A stretch of DNA of 64,000 nt from Inquilinus sp. Marseille-Q2685 (GCF_916619195.1 NZ_CAKAKL010000001.1:1674001-1738000); one strand, 5' to 3'; positions 40,512 to 52,005 are shown, counted from the first letter of the stretch. Notes: generated by a model from the sequence alone, not told the origin. Program-made: numbers and translations.

Positions 40512-41705
40512 ATGATGACCGGGCGCCTGCAGACGCGGCCAGGAAGGGTGCTTGGCACCCTGGCCGCATTGGGAACGGTGGCCTTCCTGGCCGCCTGCAA
40601 CGAATCGAGCAGCACGGAGGGCCAGTCGGCGCCGCCGCCTCCGCCGGTCACGGTGGCCTCGCCGCTGGTCAAGCGCATCACCGAATGGGACGAGTTCACC
40701 GGCCGCTACGAGGCGACGGCGACGGTCGAGGTGCGGGCCCGCGTCTCCGGCTACCTGCAGTCGATCAACTTCGCCGACGGCGCCATGGTCAAGCAGGGCG
40801 ACGTGCTGTTCGTGATCGATCCCCGGCCCTACCAGGCGGCGGTGGATTCGGCCAAGGCCGACCTGAACAGCGCCCAGGCCCGGCTCGACCTCGCCAAGGT
40901 CCAGCTCGACCGGGCCCAGTCTCTGGTCGCCCAGTCCAACGTCTCGCGTTCGGCCTACGACCAGGCGGTGCAGGAGCGCCGCGCGGCCGAGGCCCAGGTG
41001 CAGCAGACCACCGCGGCGCTGCAGTCGGCGCAGCTGAACCTCGACTTCACCCAGGTCCGGGCTCCGATGGCCGGCCGCGTCTCCAACCGCCGGGTCGACA
41101 TCGGCAACCTGGTGACCGGCGACCCGAACGCGACGCTCCTGACCACCATCGTGGCGCTCGATCCGATCTATTTCGAGTTCGACATGAGCGAGGCGGACTA
41201 CCTCGCCTATCAGCGCGCCGTCGCCCGCGGCCTGCTGCCGTCGACCCGGGACAACGAGACGATCATCCAGACCCGGCTGCCGGACGAGCAGGAGTGGCCG
41301 CATGCCGGCACCATGAACTTCGTCGACAACCAGATCGACCCCGGCTCCGGCACCATCCGCGCCCGCGCCATCCTGCAGAACAAGGACCTGTTCATCACCC
41401 CCGGCCAGTTCGGCCGGCTGCGGCTGCCCGGCTCGAACGAATACGACGCCATCCTGATCCCCGACAGCGCGATCCTGACCGACCAGTCGAACCGGATCGT
41501 GATGACGGTCAAGGATGACGGCACGGTGGAGCCGAAGATCATCCGGCCGGGCCCGACCCAGCCGGGCGGCCTGCGCATCGTGCGCGAAGGCCTGACCGGG
41601 CAGGAGAAGGTCATCATCAACGGCCTGGTCCGGGCGCGTCCGGGGGCCAAGGTGACGGCGCAGCCCGGCACCATCGAGCCGCAGCCGGAATACGAGGCCA
41701 ACTGA
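40512..41705 (+). CDS. RND efflux periplasmic adaptor (MexA/AcrA-like lipoprotein)
   Basis: 397-residue membrane fusion protein. A lipobox (FLAAC, Cys about 28) anchors it to the inner membrane. Lipoyl half-motifs flank an alpha-helical hairpin (VEVRARVSGYLQSINFADGA; QVRAPMAGRVSNRRVDIGNL), followed by beta-barrel and MP domains. The ATG at 40512 is 9 bp after GGAG; a GTG at 40503 is less well placed. The pump gene follows 10 bp later. No outer-membrane channel gene is linked, so it must use one from elsewhere. Confidence 0.92.
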   Translation: MMTGRLQTRPGRVLGTLAALGTVAFLAACNESSSTEGQSAPPPPPVTVASPLVKRITEWDEFTGRYEATATVEVRARVSGYLQSINFADGAMVKQGDVLFVIDPRPYQAAVDSAKADLNSAQARLDLAKVQLDRAQSLVAQSNVSRSAYDQAVQERRAAEAQVQQTTAALQSAQLNLDFTQVRAPMAGRVSNRRVDIGNLVTGDPNATLLTTIVALDPIYFEFDMSEADYLAYQRAVARGLLPSTRDNETIIQTRLPDEQEWPHAGTMNFVDNQIDPGSGTIRARAILQNKDLFITPGQFGRLRLPGSNEYDAILIPDSAILTDQSNRIVMTVKDDGTVEPKIIRPGPTQPGGLRIVREGLTGQEKVIINGLVRARPGAKVTAQPGTIEPQPEYEAN

Positions 41706-41715
41706 GGACGGTCCG

Positions 41716-44700
41716 ATGCGCTTCTCCCATTTCTGCATCGACCGCCCGATCTTCGCGACGGTGCTGTCGATCCTGGTCGTGCTGCTCGGCGCGGCCGCCT
41801 ATTTCACCCTGCCGGTGGCGCAGTATCCCGAGATCGCGCCGCCGACCATCGAGATCCGCACCTCCTATCCCGGCGCCTCGGCCGAGGTGGTCTCCAACAC
41901 GGTGGCGACGCCGATCGAGCAGGAGATCAACGGCGTCGAGAACATGCTGTACATGCAGTCGCAGGCGACCGGCGACGGCCAGCTGGTGATCCAGGTCACC
42001 TTCGGTCTCGGCACCGATCTCGACATCGCCCAGGTGCTGGTGCAGAACCGCGTCGCCGTGGCCGAGCCGCGGCTGCCGGAGGAGGTGCGTCAGATCGGCG
42101 TCACCGTGCGCAAATCCTCGCCCGACATGCTGATGGTGATCCATCTCAGCTCCTCGGACGGATCGCGCGACCCGCTCTACATCTCCAACTACGCGACGCT
42201 GCAGGTGCGCGACGTGCTGGCCCGCCTCGACGGCGTCGGCGACGTGCGCATCTTCGGCGCCCGCGACTACGCCATGCGGGTCTGGCTCGACCCCGACAAG
42301 GTGGCCTCGCGCAACCTGACCGCGGGCGAGGTGATCGCGGCGCTGCGCTCGCAGAACGTCCAGGTCGCCTCGGGCGTGCTGAACCAGCCGCCGGTGCCGC
42401 AGCAGGGCGCCTATCAGCTCAATGTCGAGACGCTGGGCCGGCTGGCCGACCCGCGCCAGTTCGGCAACATCGTGGTCAAGACCGACAACGACGGCCGCGT
42501 CACCCGCGTGCGCGACATCGCCACGGTCGAGCTGGCCGCCCAGGACTACACCGCCAACGGCTATCTCGACGAACGGCCGGCGGTGCCGCTCCTGGTGTTC
42601 CAGCGGCCGGGATCGAACGCGCTGGAGACCGCCGACCGCCTGATCGAGACCATGGCGGAACTGTCCAAGAGCTTCCCGCCAGGCCTGCAGTACAACATCA
42701 TCTACAACCCGACCGAGTTCATCGCCGAATCGGTGCATGAGGTCGAGAAGACGATCTGGGAAGCGGTTGTCCTGGTCGTCATCGTCGTCATCCTGTTCCT
42801 GCAGACCTGGCGCGCGGCGATCATCCCCGTCGTCGCCATCCCGATCTCGCTGATCGGCACCTTCATGGTGATGGCGGCGCTGGGCTACTCGCTGAACAAC
42901 CTGTCGCTGTTCGGCCTGGTGCTGGCCATCGGCATCGTCGTCGATGACGCCATCGTGGTGGTCGAGAACGTCGAGCGGCACCTGCGCGAGGGCCGGTCGC
43001 CGAAGGAGGCGGCGCATCTGACCATGGACGAGGTCGGCGGCGCGCTGATCGCCATCGCCCTGGTGCTGTGCGCCGTGTTCATCCCGGCGGCCATGATCAC
43101 CGGCATCTCCGGCCAGTTCTTCCGCCAGTTCGCGGTCACCATCGCCGCGGCGACGGTGATCTCGGCCTTCGTGTCGCTGACCCTGAGCCCGGCGCTCTGC
43201 GCCATCCTTTTGAAGCCGCACCAGGAGCACCACGAGAAGAAGACCTTCGTGCTGTTCCGGCCGGTCCAGTCCTTCTTCCGGGGCTTCAACTGGGCCTTCG
43301 ACAAGCTGTCCCTGGGCTATGGCGGGCTGACCCGCCGGATCCTGCGCTTCGCCGTGGTCATGCTGGTGCTCTATGTCGGGCTGATCGGCTTGACCGGGCT
43401 GCAGTTCGGCCGGGCGCCGACCGGCTTCATCCCGCAGCAGGACCAGGGCTACCTGATCACCGTGATCCAGCTGCCCCCCGGCTCGTCCCTCGCCCGCACC
43501 GACGCGGTGGTGAGGGAGGCCGCCAAGGAGATCCTGCAGGTGCCCGGCATCATCCATGTCGTGCCCTTCTCCGGCTTCGACGGCGCCACCTTCACCAACG
43601 CCTCGAACGCCGGCGCGATCTTCTCCACCTTCGCGCCCTTCGCCGAGCGCGACGCCAAGGGGCAGGACGTGACGCACCTGCAGCAGGCGCTGAACCAGAA
43701 GCTGGCCGGCATCCAGGACGCGTTCATCATCACCATCCAGCCCCCGCCCGTGCGCGGCATCGGCACCGGCGGCGGCTTCAAGATGATGATCGAGGACAAG
43801 ACCGGCCGCGGCCTGCCGGCGCTGGACGCCGCGACCCAGGAGATCGTGGGCCGGGCGAACCAGACCCCGGGTCTGGCCGGCGTGTTCTCGCTGTTCAACA
43901 CCCGCACGCCGAAGCTCTACGCCGACATCGACCGGGTGAAGGCGGAGATGCTGGGCGTGCCGGCCGACCGGGTGTTCGAGACGCTCGAGGTCTATCTCGG
44001 CTCGACCTATGTCAACGACTTCAACTATCTCGGCCGCACCTTCCGCCTGACCGCCCAGGCGGACGGCAAGTTCCGGCAGAACCTGCGCGACATCGGCAAC
44101 TACAAGACCCGCAGCGACAGCGGCGGGATGGTGCCGCTCTCCGCCGTGGCCAGCTTCCACGATCGGACCGGCCCGTACCGCGTGCCGCGCTTCAACCTGT
44201 ACCCGGCGGCCGAGGTGCAGGGGGCGACCCTGCCGGGCTATTCCACCGGCTACGCCCTGGCGGCGATGGAGCAGATCGCCACCGAGACCCTGCCGCAGGG
44301 CTTCGGCTTCGAATGGACCGAGCTGGCGCTGCAGGAGAAGCTGGCCGGCAACACCGGCATGCTGGTGTTCGTCGCCTCGGTGGTGTTCGTCTTCCTGCTG
44401 CTGGCAGCGCAGTACGAAAGCTGGACCCTGCCGCTATCGGTCATCCTGATCGTGCCGATGTGCCTGCTGGCGGCCGTCACCGGCCTGCTGCTCAGGGGCA
44501 TGGACGTCAACATCCTGGCGCAGATCGGCTTCGTCGTGCTGATCGGCCTGGCAGCGAAGAACGCGATCCTGATCGTGGAGTTCGCCCGCCAGGCGGAGGA
44601 GCATGGCGAAAGCCGGCAGGACGCCGCGGTCTCGGCCGCCCGCACCCGGCTGCGGCCGATCCTGATGACGTCCTTCGCCTTCATCTTCGGCGTGGTGCCG

Positions 44701-44892
44701 CTGGTGATCGCGTCGGGCGCCGGCTACGAGATGCGGCAGTCGCTGGGCACCGCGGTGTTCTTTGGCATGATCGGCGTGACCGTGTTCGGCCTGCTGTTCA
44801 CGCCGCTGTTCTACGTGGTCTGCCGCTGGCTCGGCACGGTGGTCTCCCGGCGCAAGCCGGTGCCGAAGCCGGAGGGCGGCCCGGCGGAGTGA
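41716..44892 (+). CDS. RND multidrug efflux transporter (AcrB/MexB-type)
   Basis: 1058-residue HAE1-family proton-driven pump with 12 membrane helices and two large periplasmic loops. Start MRFSHFCIDRPIFATVLSIL is typical. The helix-4 proton-relay acid pair is in GLVLAIGIVVDDAIVVVENVE, and SNAGAIFSTFAPF and PQQDQGYLITVIQLPPGSSL mark the porter domain. Full family length. Translated with its adaptor; substrate range unknown. Confidence 0.95.
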   Translation: MRFSHFCIDRPIFATVLSILVVLLGAAAYFTLPVAQYPEIAPPTIEIRTSYPGASAEVVSNTVATPIEQEINGVENMLYMQSQATGDGQLVIQVTFGLGTDLDIAQVLVQNRVAVAEPRLPEEVRQIGVTVRKSSPDMLMVIHLSSSDGSRDPLYISNYATLQVRDVLARLDGVGDVRIFGARDYAMRVWLDPDKVASRNLTAGEVIAALRSQNVQVASGVLNQPPVPQQGAYQLNVETLGRLADPRQFGNIVVKTDNDGRVTRVRDIATVELAAQDYTANGYLDERPAVPLLVFQRPGSNALETADRLIETMAELSKSFPPGLQYNIIYNPTEFIAESVHEVEKTIWEAVVLVVIVVILFLQTWRAAIIPVVAIPISLIGTFMVMAALGYSLNNLSLFGLVLAIGIVVDDAIVVVENVERHLREGRSPKEAAHLTMDEVGGALIAIALVLCAVFIPAAMITGISGQFFRQFAVTIAAATVISAFVSLTLSPALCAILLKPHQEHHEKKTFVLFRPVQSFFRGFNWAFDKLSLGYGGLTRRILRFAVVMLVLYVGLIGLTGLQFGRAPTGFIPQQDQGYLITVIQLPPGSSLARTDAVVREAAKEILQVPGIIHVVPFSGFDGATFTNASNAGAIFSTFAPFAERDAKGQDVTHLQQALNQKLAGIQDAFIITIQPPPVRGIGTGGGFKMMIEDKTGRGLPALDAATQEIVGRANQTPGLAGVFSLFNTRTPKLYADIDRVKAEMLGVPADRVFETLEVYLGSTYVNDFNYLGRTFRLTAQADGKFRQNLRDIGNYKTRSDSGGMVPLSAVASFHDRTGPYRVPRFNLYPAAEVQGATLPGYSTGYALAAMEQIATETLPQGFGFEWTELALQEKLAGNTGMLVFVASVVFVFLLLAAQYESWTLPLSVILIVPMCLLAAVTGLLLRGMDVNILAQIGFVVLIGLAAKNAILIVEFARQAEEHGESRQDAAVSAARTRLRPILMTSFAFIFGVVPLVIASGAGYEMRQSLGTAVFFGMIGVTVFGLLFTPLFYVVCRWLGTVVSRRKPVPKPEGGPAE

Positions 44893-44896
44893 CCGC

Positions 44897-44931
44897 GGCG
44901 GCGCCCCCGAGGCCTACTCGGGAGCGCCGCC
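44897..44931. terminator. Long hairpin between convergent genes
   Basis: GGCGGCGC (44897-44904) and CCCGAG pair with CTCGGG and GCGCCGCC (44924-44931) around a five-base loop with one mismatch. It overlaps the end of the convergent membrane-protein gene. No U-run on either strand, so its strength is uncertain. Confidence 0.45.
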
Positions 44932-45759
44932 CCGCGCCAGCTCCGGCAGCCGCAGGTCCCGATACAGCTCGGATAGGATTCCGGCGAAGACGCTGACCTC
45001 GACCGCGGTCAGCGCCAGAGACGCCAGGTCGATCACCAGGGTCACGAGGCCGAAGCCCTGCTCCTCCGGCAGGATCGCGTCCAGCACCAGACCGAGGCCG
45101 ATGGCGACCAGGAAGAACCCCAAGAGGGCGATGACCAGCGCCCCCAGCACCGCCAGCCGCCGGCCGCGCAGCAGCCGGCTGCTCTCGGCCGCGGTCAGCC
45201 CCCGGTCGCCGATCGCGATGGCGGGCAGGACCAGCCCGTAGAAGGCGAAGGGCACGGTCGACAGGATCGTGATCAGGCCCGAGATCGTCAGGATCCCCAG
45301 CATGCCGCCCGACGCGCCGCCATCGGCCACGGCGCGCAGCACCGACGGCCCGCCGACCAGGCCGAACAGGATCGACAGCACGAACAGCCCGGCCACGGCC
45401 GTGAACATGCCGAGGATGCCGAGCCAGATCTGGTACAGGGCGAAGCGGACCGTCCCGGCGTCGGCCGGGAACGGCGCCAGCTCGCCGCGCAGCACGTAGC
45501 GGTGCCAGCTGACCGCGATCAGCGCGATGGCGAACAACAGCACCAGCATCGACAGCAGCATGGCGAGCGCGGCGGTGCCGGAAGGCACCTCGTCCGCGAA
45601 CATCGCCGCGACCTCGTCGCCCCACAGCCAGTTGATGGCGAAGCGCAGGATCAGCGCGAAGGCGATGGCCGGCGCGGACAGTCGCACCAGCACACCGGCA
45701 TGCCCCAGGCTCCAGCCTACGGAACGCCGCAGCAGATCGCCGCTCGAAAGTGCCGCCAT
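44914..45759 (-). CDS. Multi-pass inner-membrane protein, unknown function
   Basis: 281-residue membrane protein with about six long hydrophobic stretches (for example LAMLLSMLVLLFAIALIAVS and ALVIALLGFFLVAIGLGLVL). An amphipathic N-terminus (SSGDLLRRSVGWSLGH) precedes them. No motif was recognised; the overall layout resembles DUF-type glycerophosphoryl-diesterase membrane domains and other poorly known proteins. ATG at 45759 follows GGAAGGGGA. Confidence 0.7.
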   Translation of the reverse strand: MAALSSGDLLRRSVGWSLGHAGVLVRLSAPAIAFALILRFAINWLWGDEVAAMFADEVPSGTAALAMLLSMLVLLFAIALIAVSWHRYVLRGELAPFPADAGTVRFALYQIWLGILGMFTAVAGLFVLSILFGLVGGPSVLRAVADGGASGGMLGILTISGLITILSTVPFAFYGLVLPAIAIGDRGLTAAESSRLLRGRRLAVLGALVIALLGFFLVAIGLGLVLDAILPEEQGFGLVTLVIDLASLALTAVEVSVFAGILSELYRDLRLPELARGGAPE

Positions 45760-45823
45760 CGTCCATCCCCTTCCCACGAATCGGGGCGGATCATTTCAGC
45801 CGGGGGGCTGAGAGGCAACCGAC

Positions 45824-47227
<1,404 letters not shown>

Positions 47228-47419
47228 CCTTCCTCCATCCGCCGTCACGGGCGTGGGTCTAGCCGAGGCCTCCGCCCGCGTCCATGGGCCGGCATGCCGC
47301 GGAGGGAGGCAGGGCTCGAACGGCGGCGCCGTCCCGGACATGGGCCGATGGCGGTCCGGAACGGCGGCCGTCCTGATCTCGTTGCCATGGCAGTCCCGCC
47401 CCAGCCAGGGAGATTGGTC

Positions 47420-47971
47420 ATGAGGACCGCCCTTGCGCTGTCCATCGTGGCGATCGGCGGTTCGATTCTGTTCGGGGCCTGCAGCAACGGCGAGAGCGAG
47501 CCCGCGGCGATGCCGGCGCCGGCCGCGGCGCCGCAGATCGATCCGGCCGACTATGTCCGGAGCACAGGCATGAGCGGCCTGTTCGAGGTCGAGTCCAGCC
47601 GGGTCGCGGCCTCTCGGGCCCGCAGCGCGGATGTCAGGCGCTTCGCCCGGATGATGGTCCGGGACCACATCGTGGCCAATGCCAGGATCCGCCGCGCCGC
47701 GGCGGCGTCGAACCCGGCCCTGCAGCCGCCGACCACGCTCGACCCGGAGCGCCGGGAGGGTCTGGCCGCGCTGAGTTCGGCCGCGCGCCCGGACTTCGAC
47801 CGCCTCTACATGCACGGCCAGATCGACGGGCATCAGAAGGCCCTGGAGCTGCAGCAGAGCTACCGCGCCTCCGGCGGCGATCCCGAGCTGAAGGTGCTGG
47901 CGTCCGAGCTGAGCCCGATGGTCCAGCGCCATCTCGAAGAAGCGCTGACCATCCTGGTCGATCTCCGCTGA
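47420..47971 (+). CDS. DUF4142-like lipoprotein
   Basis: 183-residue lipoprotein (signal ending LFGAC, Cys21) with a four-helix DUF4142/ferritin-like core: YVRSTGMSGLFEVESSRVAA, VRRFARMMVRDHIVANARI, FDRLYMHGQIDGHQKALEL. Members of this family occur in periplasmic stress contexts; no enzyme activity is known. ATG at 47420 follows GGGAGATTGG. Divergent from degP with 192 bp between, a plausible shared envelope-stress regulation site, though no motif was recognised. Confidence 0.85.
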   Translation: MRTALALSIVAIGGSILFGACSNGESEPAAMPAPAAAPQIDPADYVRSTGMSGLFEVESSRVAASRARSADVRRFARMMVRDHIVANARIRRAAAASNPALQPPTTLDPERREGLAALSSAARPDFDRLYMHGQIDGHQKALELQQSYRASGGDPELKVLASELSPMVQRHLEEALTILVDLR

Positions 47972-48014
47972 GCGGCCGTTCCGGGACGCCAAAGATCGAT
48001 CCATGTCGCCCGGA

Positions 48015-48905
48015 CTACGGTTCCGTGACCTCCCGCAGCAGCGCCAGCACCTGCAGCAGGGCCGGCGACCGGTCGCCGCGGCGCCAGGCGACGGCTATCC
48101 GCGCCTGGGGAGCGCGGCCGGCGAGGGACAGGTAGCGCACGCCATGCGGCCGCAGCCGGCGCAGCGACGCCGGCACCAGCGACACGCCGAATCCGGCCGC
48201 GACCAGCGAGACGATGGCGTGCATCTGATGCGCCGACTGGGCGACGTGCGGCACGAAGCCAGCGGCGGCGCAGGCCTCCAGGATCGCGGCGTGGAAGCCC
48301 GGCCCTTCGCCCTGCGGAAACATGACGAAGGACTCGGCGGCGAGGTCGGAGAGACTGATCCGGCCGGCACCCGCCAGCCGATGGTCGGCCGGCACCACGG
48401 CGACCATCGGCTCGGCCCAGGCCGGGCGCTGGTCCAGCCCCTCGCTGTCGGGCAGCGGCGGGATGACGAAGCCGAGATCGCAGCGGCCGCCGCGCAGATC
48501 GTCCAGCTGCCGCATCGTCGTCGCCTCGCGCAGGTCCAGCGCCAGGCCGGGATGACGCTGCCGCAGCGCCTTCAGCACCGGCGGCAGGCGCTCGAACATG
48601 GCGCTGCCGACGAAGGTGACGCGCAACAGGCCGGTCAGCCCCTGCCCCGCCTGGCGCGCCACCGCCACAGCATAATCGGCCTGGGCCAGGGTGCGGCGCG
48701 CCTCCTCCAGCAGCGCCGTGCCGGCCGGGGTCAGCGCCAATCGGCGACGGCTGCGGTCGAAGAGATCCGCGCCGATCACGTCCTCCAGCCGCCGCATCGC
48801 GGTGCTGAGCGGCGGCTGCGCCATGCCCAGGCGTTCCGCCGCCCGGCGGACATGCCGCTCCTCGGCCACGGCGATGAACTGGCGCAGGAGGCGAAGTTCG
48901 ATCAT
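48015..48905 (-). CDS. LysR-family transcriptional regulator
   Basis: 296-residue LTTR. N-terminal winged helix (LRLLRQFIAVAEERHVRRAA, ERLGMAQPPLSTAMRRLEDV) and a C-terminal co-inducer domain. It is divergent from an SDR gene, the classic layout in which the LTTR activates the neighbour and represses itself. Ligand unknown; the close LAVAxxxHVRRAA layout resembles BenM/CatM-type members. Confidence 0.9.
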   Translation of the reverse strand: MIELRLLRQFIAVAEERHVRRAAERLGMAQPPLSTAMRRLEDVIGADLFDRSRRRLALTPAGTALLEEARRTLAQADYAVAVARQAGQGLTGLLRVTFVGSAMFERLPPVLKALRQRHPGLALDLREATTMRQLDDLRGGRCDLGFVIPPLPDSEGLDQRPAWAEPMVAVVPADHRLAGAGRISLSDLAAESFVMFPQGEGPGFHAAILEACAAAGFVPHVAQSAHQMHAIVSLVAAGFGVSLVPASLRRLRPHGVRYLSLAGRAPQARIAVAWRRGDRSPALLQVLALLREVTEP

Positions 48906-48942
48906 CGGCTGATACTCTCCAGATATCAGACGCTCACGATCT

Positions 48943-48957
48943 CATATTTGAAGTATG
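48943..48957. promoter_or_regulatory. Possible LysR binding site
   Basis: CATA-TTTGAAG-TATG in the 99-bp AT-richer gap between the LysR and SDR genes, flanked by CTC and cGAG. The spacing is not an exact T-N11-A, so it is only a candidate. Confidence 0.35.
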
Positions 48958-49004
48958 CGAGACACCGTCCCATCGTCCGCTCGTCGCAACGGGAGAACGG
49001 ATCG

Positions 49005-49775
49005 ATGACACGAGTGGTGGTGGTCAGCGGCGGCGGCACGGGCATCGGCTTGGCGGTCGCCGGGCACTTCGCCGGGCAGGGTGAGCAGGTCGTGATCCTC
49101 GGCCGCCGCGCCGGCGTGCTGCAGGCGGCGGTCGAGGCGATCGGGCGGGAGCATCCGGCCGCGCCGCCGGTGCTGCCGCTGGCGGGCGACCTGTCGCAGC
49201 CGGACCGGGTCGAGGCGCTGTGCCGGGAGATCGGCGAGCGCTTCCTCGCGGTCGACGTTCTGGTCCATGCAGCCGGCGGCAACGCCATCCTGCAGGCGCC
49301 GCCGGGCCATTACGACGACGGCCTGGCCGGGGTGGCGCGGCGCTGGACCGACAACTTCGCCGGCAATGTGCTGTCCGCGGTCCTGCTGACCGAGGGGCTG
49401 CGCGACCGGCTGCGGGCGCCGGGCGGCCGGGTGGTGCTGATCGGCTCGATCGCCGCCTATCGCGGATCCGGCGCCGGCTGCTACGGCGCCGCCAAGGCCG
49501 CGCTGCATCCCTACGGCTACGACCTGGCCGTCGCCCTCGGCCCGCGCGGCATCACCGTCAACATCGTCGCGCCCGGCTATATCCGCGACACCGGGTTCTT
49601 CGCCGACCGGCTGTCGGCCGAGCGCCAGGCCGCCCTGATCGCCGAGACCTCGACCCGCCGCGCCGGGGTGCCGGCCGACATCGCCGACGCCGTGGCCTGG
49701 CTGGCCTCGCCCGGCGCCTCGCACGTCACCGCCCAGGTGATCCAGGTGAATGGCGGCGCCGAGCGCGGGCATTGA
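49005..49775 (+). CDS. Short-chain dehydrogenase/reductase
   Basis: 256-residue NAD(P)-dependent SDR. TGxxxGxG-type motif: VVSGGGTGIGLAVAGHF. Asn/Ser region LIGSIAAYRG, catalytic YGAAK, and the end VIQVNGGAERGH. Classical length. ATG at 49005 follows GGGAGAACGG. Probable target of the divergent LysR regulator; substrate unknown. Confidence 0.9.
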   Translation: MTRVVVVSGGGTGIGLAVAGHFAGQGEQVVILGRRAGVLQAAVEAIGREHPAAPPVLPLAGDLSQPDRVEALCREIGERFLAVDVLVHAAGGNAILQAPPGHYDDGLAGVARRWTDNFAGNVLSAVLLTEGLRDRLRAPGGRVVLIGSIAAYRGSGAGCYGAAKAALHPYGYDLAVALGPRGITVNIVAPGYIRDTGFFADRLSAERQAALIAETSTRRAGVPADIADAVAWLASPGASHVTAQVIQVNGGAERGH

Positions 49776-49785
49776 CCAGCCACCA

Positions 49786-49813
49786 AGAAAAAGGCCCGGC
49801 TTGCGCCGGGCCT
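49786..49813 (-). terminator. Intrinsic terminator of the rpsM-rpsK-rpoA-rplQ operon
   Basis: Read on the minus strand: AGGCCCGGC-GCAA-GCCGGGCCT followed by TTTTCTT, 27 bp after the rplQ stop. It also separates the convergent SDR gene. Confidence 0.88.
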
Positions 49814-49839
49814 CGATCCGTTCACCGTCGCGGGGCCGA

Positions 49840-50280
49840 TCAGCCCTCGGCGCCCTCGGCCTCGGCCGCGGCGGCCTTCAGCTCGGCGTCGCGCGCCTTG
49901 TCGGCGGCGCCCTTGGCGTCGCGGTCGCGGTCGACCAGCTCGATCACGGCCATCGGGGCGGCGTCGCCGTAGCGGAAGCCGGCCTTGAGCACGCGGGAGT
50001 AGCCGCCGCTGCGGGTCTTGTAGCGCTCGGCGATCACCGAGAACAGCTTCGCCACCACCTCGTCGTCGCGCAGCTGGGCATAGGCCAGGCGGCGATTGGC
50101 GAGACCGCCCTTCTTGCCGAGGGTGATCAGCTTCTCGACGATCGGGCGCAGATCCTTCGCCTTCGGCAGGGTGGTCTTGATCTGCTCATGGGTGATCAGC
50201 GCCGCCGCCATGTTGGCGAACATCGCCTTGCGGTGGCTGCTGGTGCGGCTGAAACGACGTCCGGTCACTCCGTGACGCAT
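49840..50280 (-). CDS. rplQ: 50S ribosomal protein L17
   Basis: 146-residue ribosomal protein. It starts [20 protein letters not shown] with [20 protein letters not shown], the universal L17 opening. The C-terminal Ala/Glu-rich tail ([17 protein letters not shown]) is longer than in E. coli, as in other alphaproteobacteria. Last gene of the S13-S11-RpoA-L17 unit. Confidence 0.98.
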   Translation of the reverse strand: MRHGVTGRRFSRTSSHRKAMFANMAAALITHEQIKTTLPKAKDLRPIVEKLITLGKKGGLANRRLAYAQLRDDEVVAKLFSVIAERYKTRSGGYSRVLKAGFRYGDAAPMAVIELVDRDRDAKGAADKARDAELKAAAAEAEGAEG

Positions 50281-50381
50281 GGCGATCTCTCCTCATGGCT
50301 TGGCCCCCGCGGGGGTCCGATGGCGGGACCCGCCGCCTCCCCTCATCGGGAAAGAACGGCGGGGTACAACTCGTCAGCCGA

Positions 50382-51404
50382 TCAGAACGGCTCCTCGAGC
50401 TTCTTGGCGAGATCCTCGATGTTCTCCGGCGGCCAGTTCGGAATCTCCATGCCGAGATGGAGGCCCATGGTCGACAGCACTTCCTTGATCTCGTTCAGCG
50501 ACTTGCGGCCGAAGTTCGGGGTGCGGAGCATCTCCGCCTCGGTCTTCTGCACCAGGTCGCCGATATAGACGATGTTGTCGTTCTTCAGGCAGTTGGCCGA
50601 ACGCACTGACAGCTCGAGCTCGTCCACCTTCCGCAGCAGGTTGCGGTTGAACGGCATGTCCTCCGAGGTCTCCTCGCGGTGGTCGCGCGACGGCTCCTCG
50701 AAGTTGATGAACAGCTGCAGCTGGTCCTGCAGGATGCGGGCGGCGAGCGCCACCGAATCCTCCGGCGTCACCGCGCCGTTGGTCTCGATCGTCAGCGACA
50801 GCTTGTCGTAGTCGGTGACCTGGCCGACGCGGGTGTTCTCGACCTTGTACGAGACCTTGCGGATCGGGCTGTACAGGGCGTCGACCGGGATCAGGCCGAT
50901 CGGCGCGTCCTCCGGCCGGTTCATGCTGGCCGGGACGTAGCCCTTGCCGACATTGACCGTGAACTCCATCGCCAGCTTGGCGCCGTCGTCGAGGGTGCAC
51001 AGCACCAGCTCGGGGTCCATGATCTCGATGTCCGGACCGGTGACGATGTCGCCGGCCTTGACCACCTTCGGGCCCTCGGCGTTCAGCCGCATCTTCTTCG
51101 GGCCCTCGGCGTGCATGCGCAGGGACAGCGCCTTGACGTTGAGGACGATGTCGGTGACGTCCTCGCGGACGCCCGGGATCGACGAGAATTCGTGCAGCAC
51201 GCCGTCGATGTGGATCGCGGTGACCGCGGCGCCCTGCAGCGAGGACAGCAGAACGCGGCGGATGGCGTTGCCGAGGGTCAGGCCGAAGCCGCGCTCGAGC
51301 GGGTCGGCGACCAGGGTCGCCTTGCGCTGCGAATCGTCGCCCGGCTGGACGTCGAGAGCGTTCGGCTTGATCAGTTCCTGCCAGTTGCGCTGAAGCACTG
51401 TCAT
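50382..51404 (-). CDS. rpoA: DNA-directed RNA polymerase subunit alpha
   Basis: 340-residue alpha subunit. The N-terminal assembly domain has [20 protein letters not shown] and [14 protein letters not shown]; the C-terminal domain (from about residue 255) has [17 protein letters not shown] and [18 protein letters not shown] for UP-element and activator contact. ATG at 51404 gives [15 protein letters not shown]; the frame to 51479 is not used by homologues. Confidence 0.98.
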   Translation of the reverse strand: MTVLQRNWQELIKPNALDVQPGDDSQRKATLVADPLERGFGLTLGNAIRRVLLSSLQGAAVTAIHIDGVLHEFSSIPGVREDVTDIVLNVKALSLRMHAEGPKKMRLNAEGPKVVKAGDIVTGPDIEIMDPELVLCTLDDGAKLAMEFTVNVGKGYVPASMNRPEDAPIGLIPVDALYSPIRKVSYKVENTRVGQVTDYDKLSLTIETNGAVTPEDSVALAARILQDQLQLFINFEEPSRDHREETSEDMPFNRNLLRKVDELELSVRSANCLKNDNIVYIGDLVQKTEAEMLRTPNFGRKSLNEIKEVLSTMGLHLGMEIPNWPPENIEDLAKKLEEPF

Positions 51405-51600
51405 ATCATCCTGTTCTGCCACGAGAGGCCGGATACGGCCGAAATGCCGACGGGGGCCGAAGCCCCCTTCCGATCCCATCCGTGGACCCTGTGGCCAGTG
51501 GTCCTGTCCCGAATCGGCCGGCGGTACTGCTGCGAAAGAGGCGGCGGCCCGCGCCGCCCCTGTCCCGGTGGGGGACGGGGCGGCGCGGGCCGGGCCGGCC

Positions 51601-52005
51601 TCAGACGCGGCGCTTCTTGCGCGGGCGGACGCCGTTGTGCGGGATCGGCGTGACGTCGCGGATCGAGGTGATCTGGAAGCCGATCGACTGCAGGGCGCGC
51701 AGCGCGCTCTCGCGGCCGGAGCCGGGGCCCTTCACGTTGATCTCGAGCACGCGCATGCCGTGCTCCTGGGCCTTGCGGCCGGCATCCTCGGCGGCGACCT
51801 GGGCGGCGTAGGGAGTCGACTTGCGGCTGCCCTTGAAGCCCATGCCACCGGCCGACGACCAAGCGATGGCGTTGCCCTGGGCGTCGGTGATGGTGATCAC
51901 CGTGTTGTTGAAGGACGAGTTCACGTGGGCGACGCCCGAGGTGATGTTCTTGCGCTCGCGACGACGCAGACGGGCGTTCGCGGCGGCAGCTGCTGGCTTG
52001 GCCAT
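51601..52005 (-). CDS. rpsK: 30S ribosomal protein S11
   Basis: 134-residue ribosomal protein. [40 protein letters not shown] and the end [14 protein letters not shown] are diagnostic. The start includes an Ala-rich extension ([17 protein letters not shown]) common in alphaproteobacteria. Gap of 196 bp to rpoA, which holds a GC-rich hairpin-prone spacer (51541-51600). Confidence 0.98.
   Translation of the reverse strand: MAKPAAAAANARLRRRERKNITSGVAHVNSSFNNTVITITDAQGNAIAWSSAGGMGFKGSRKSTPYAAQVAAEDAGRKAQEHGMRVLEINVKGPGSGRESALRALQSIGFQITSIRDVTPIPHNGVRPRKKRRV

Noticed and set aside
41617-44160. 847-codon minus-strand frame opposite the RND pump
   Set aside because: Antisense shadow of a full-length family member; His/Arg/Asp-rich composition without domains.
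49776-50300. Possible tRNA or small RNA genes around the ribosomal operon
   Set aside because: Scanned for acceptor and T-loop patterns (GGTTCGAATCC-type); none seen here or elsewhere in the window by eye.
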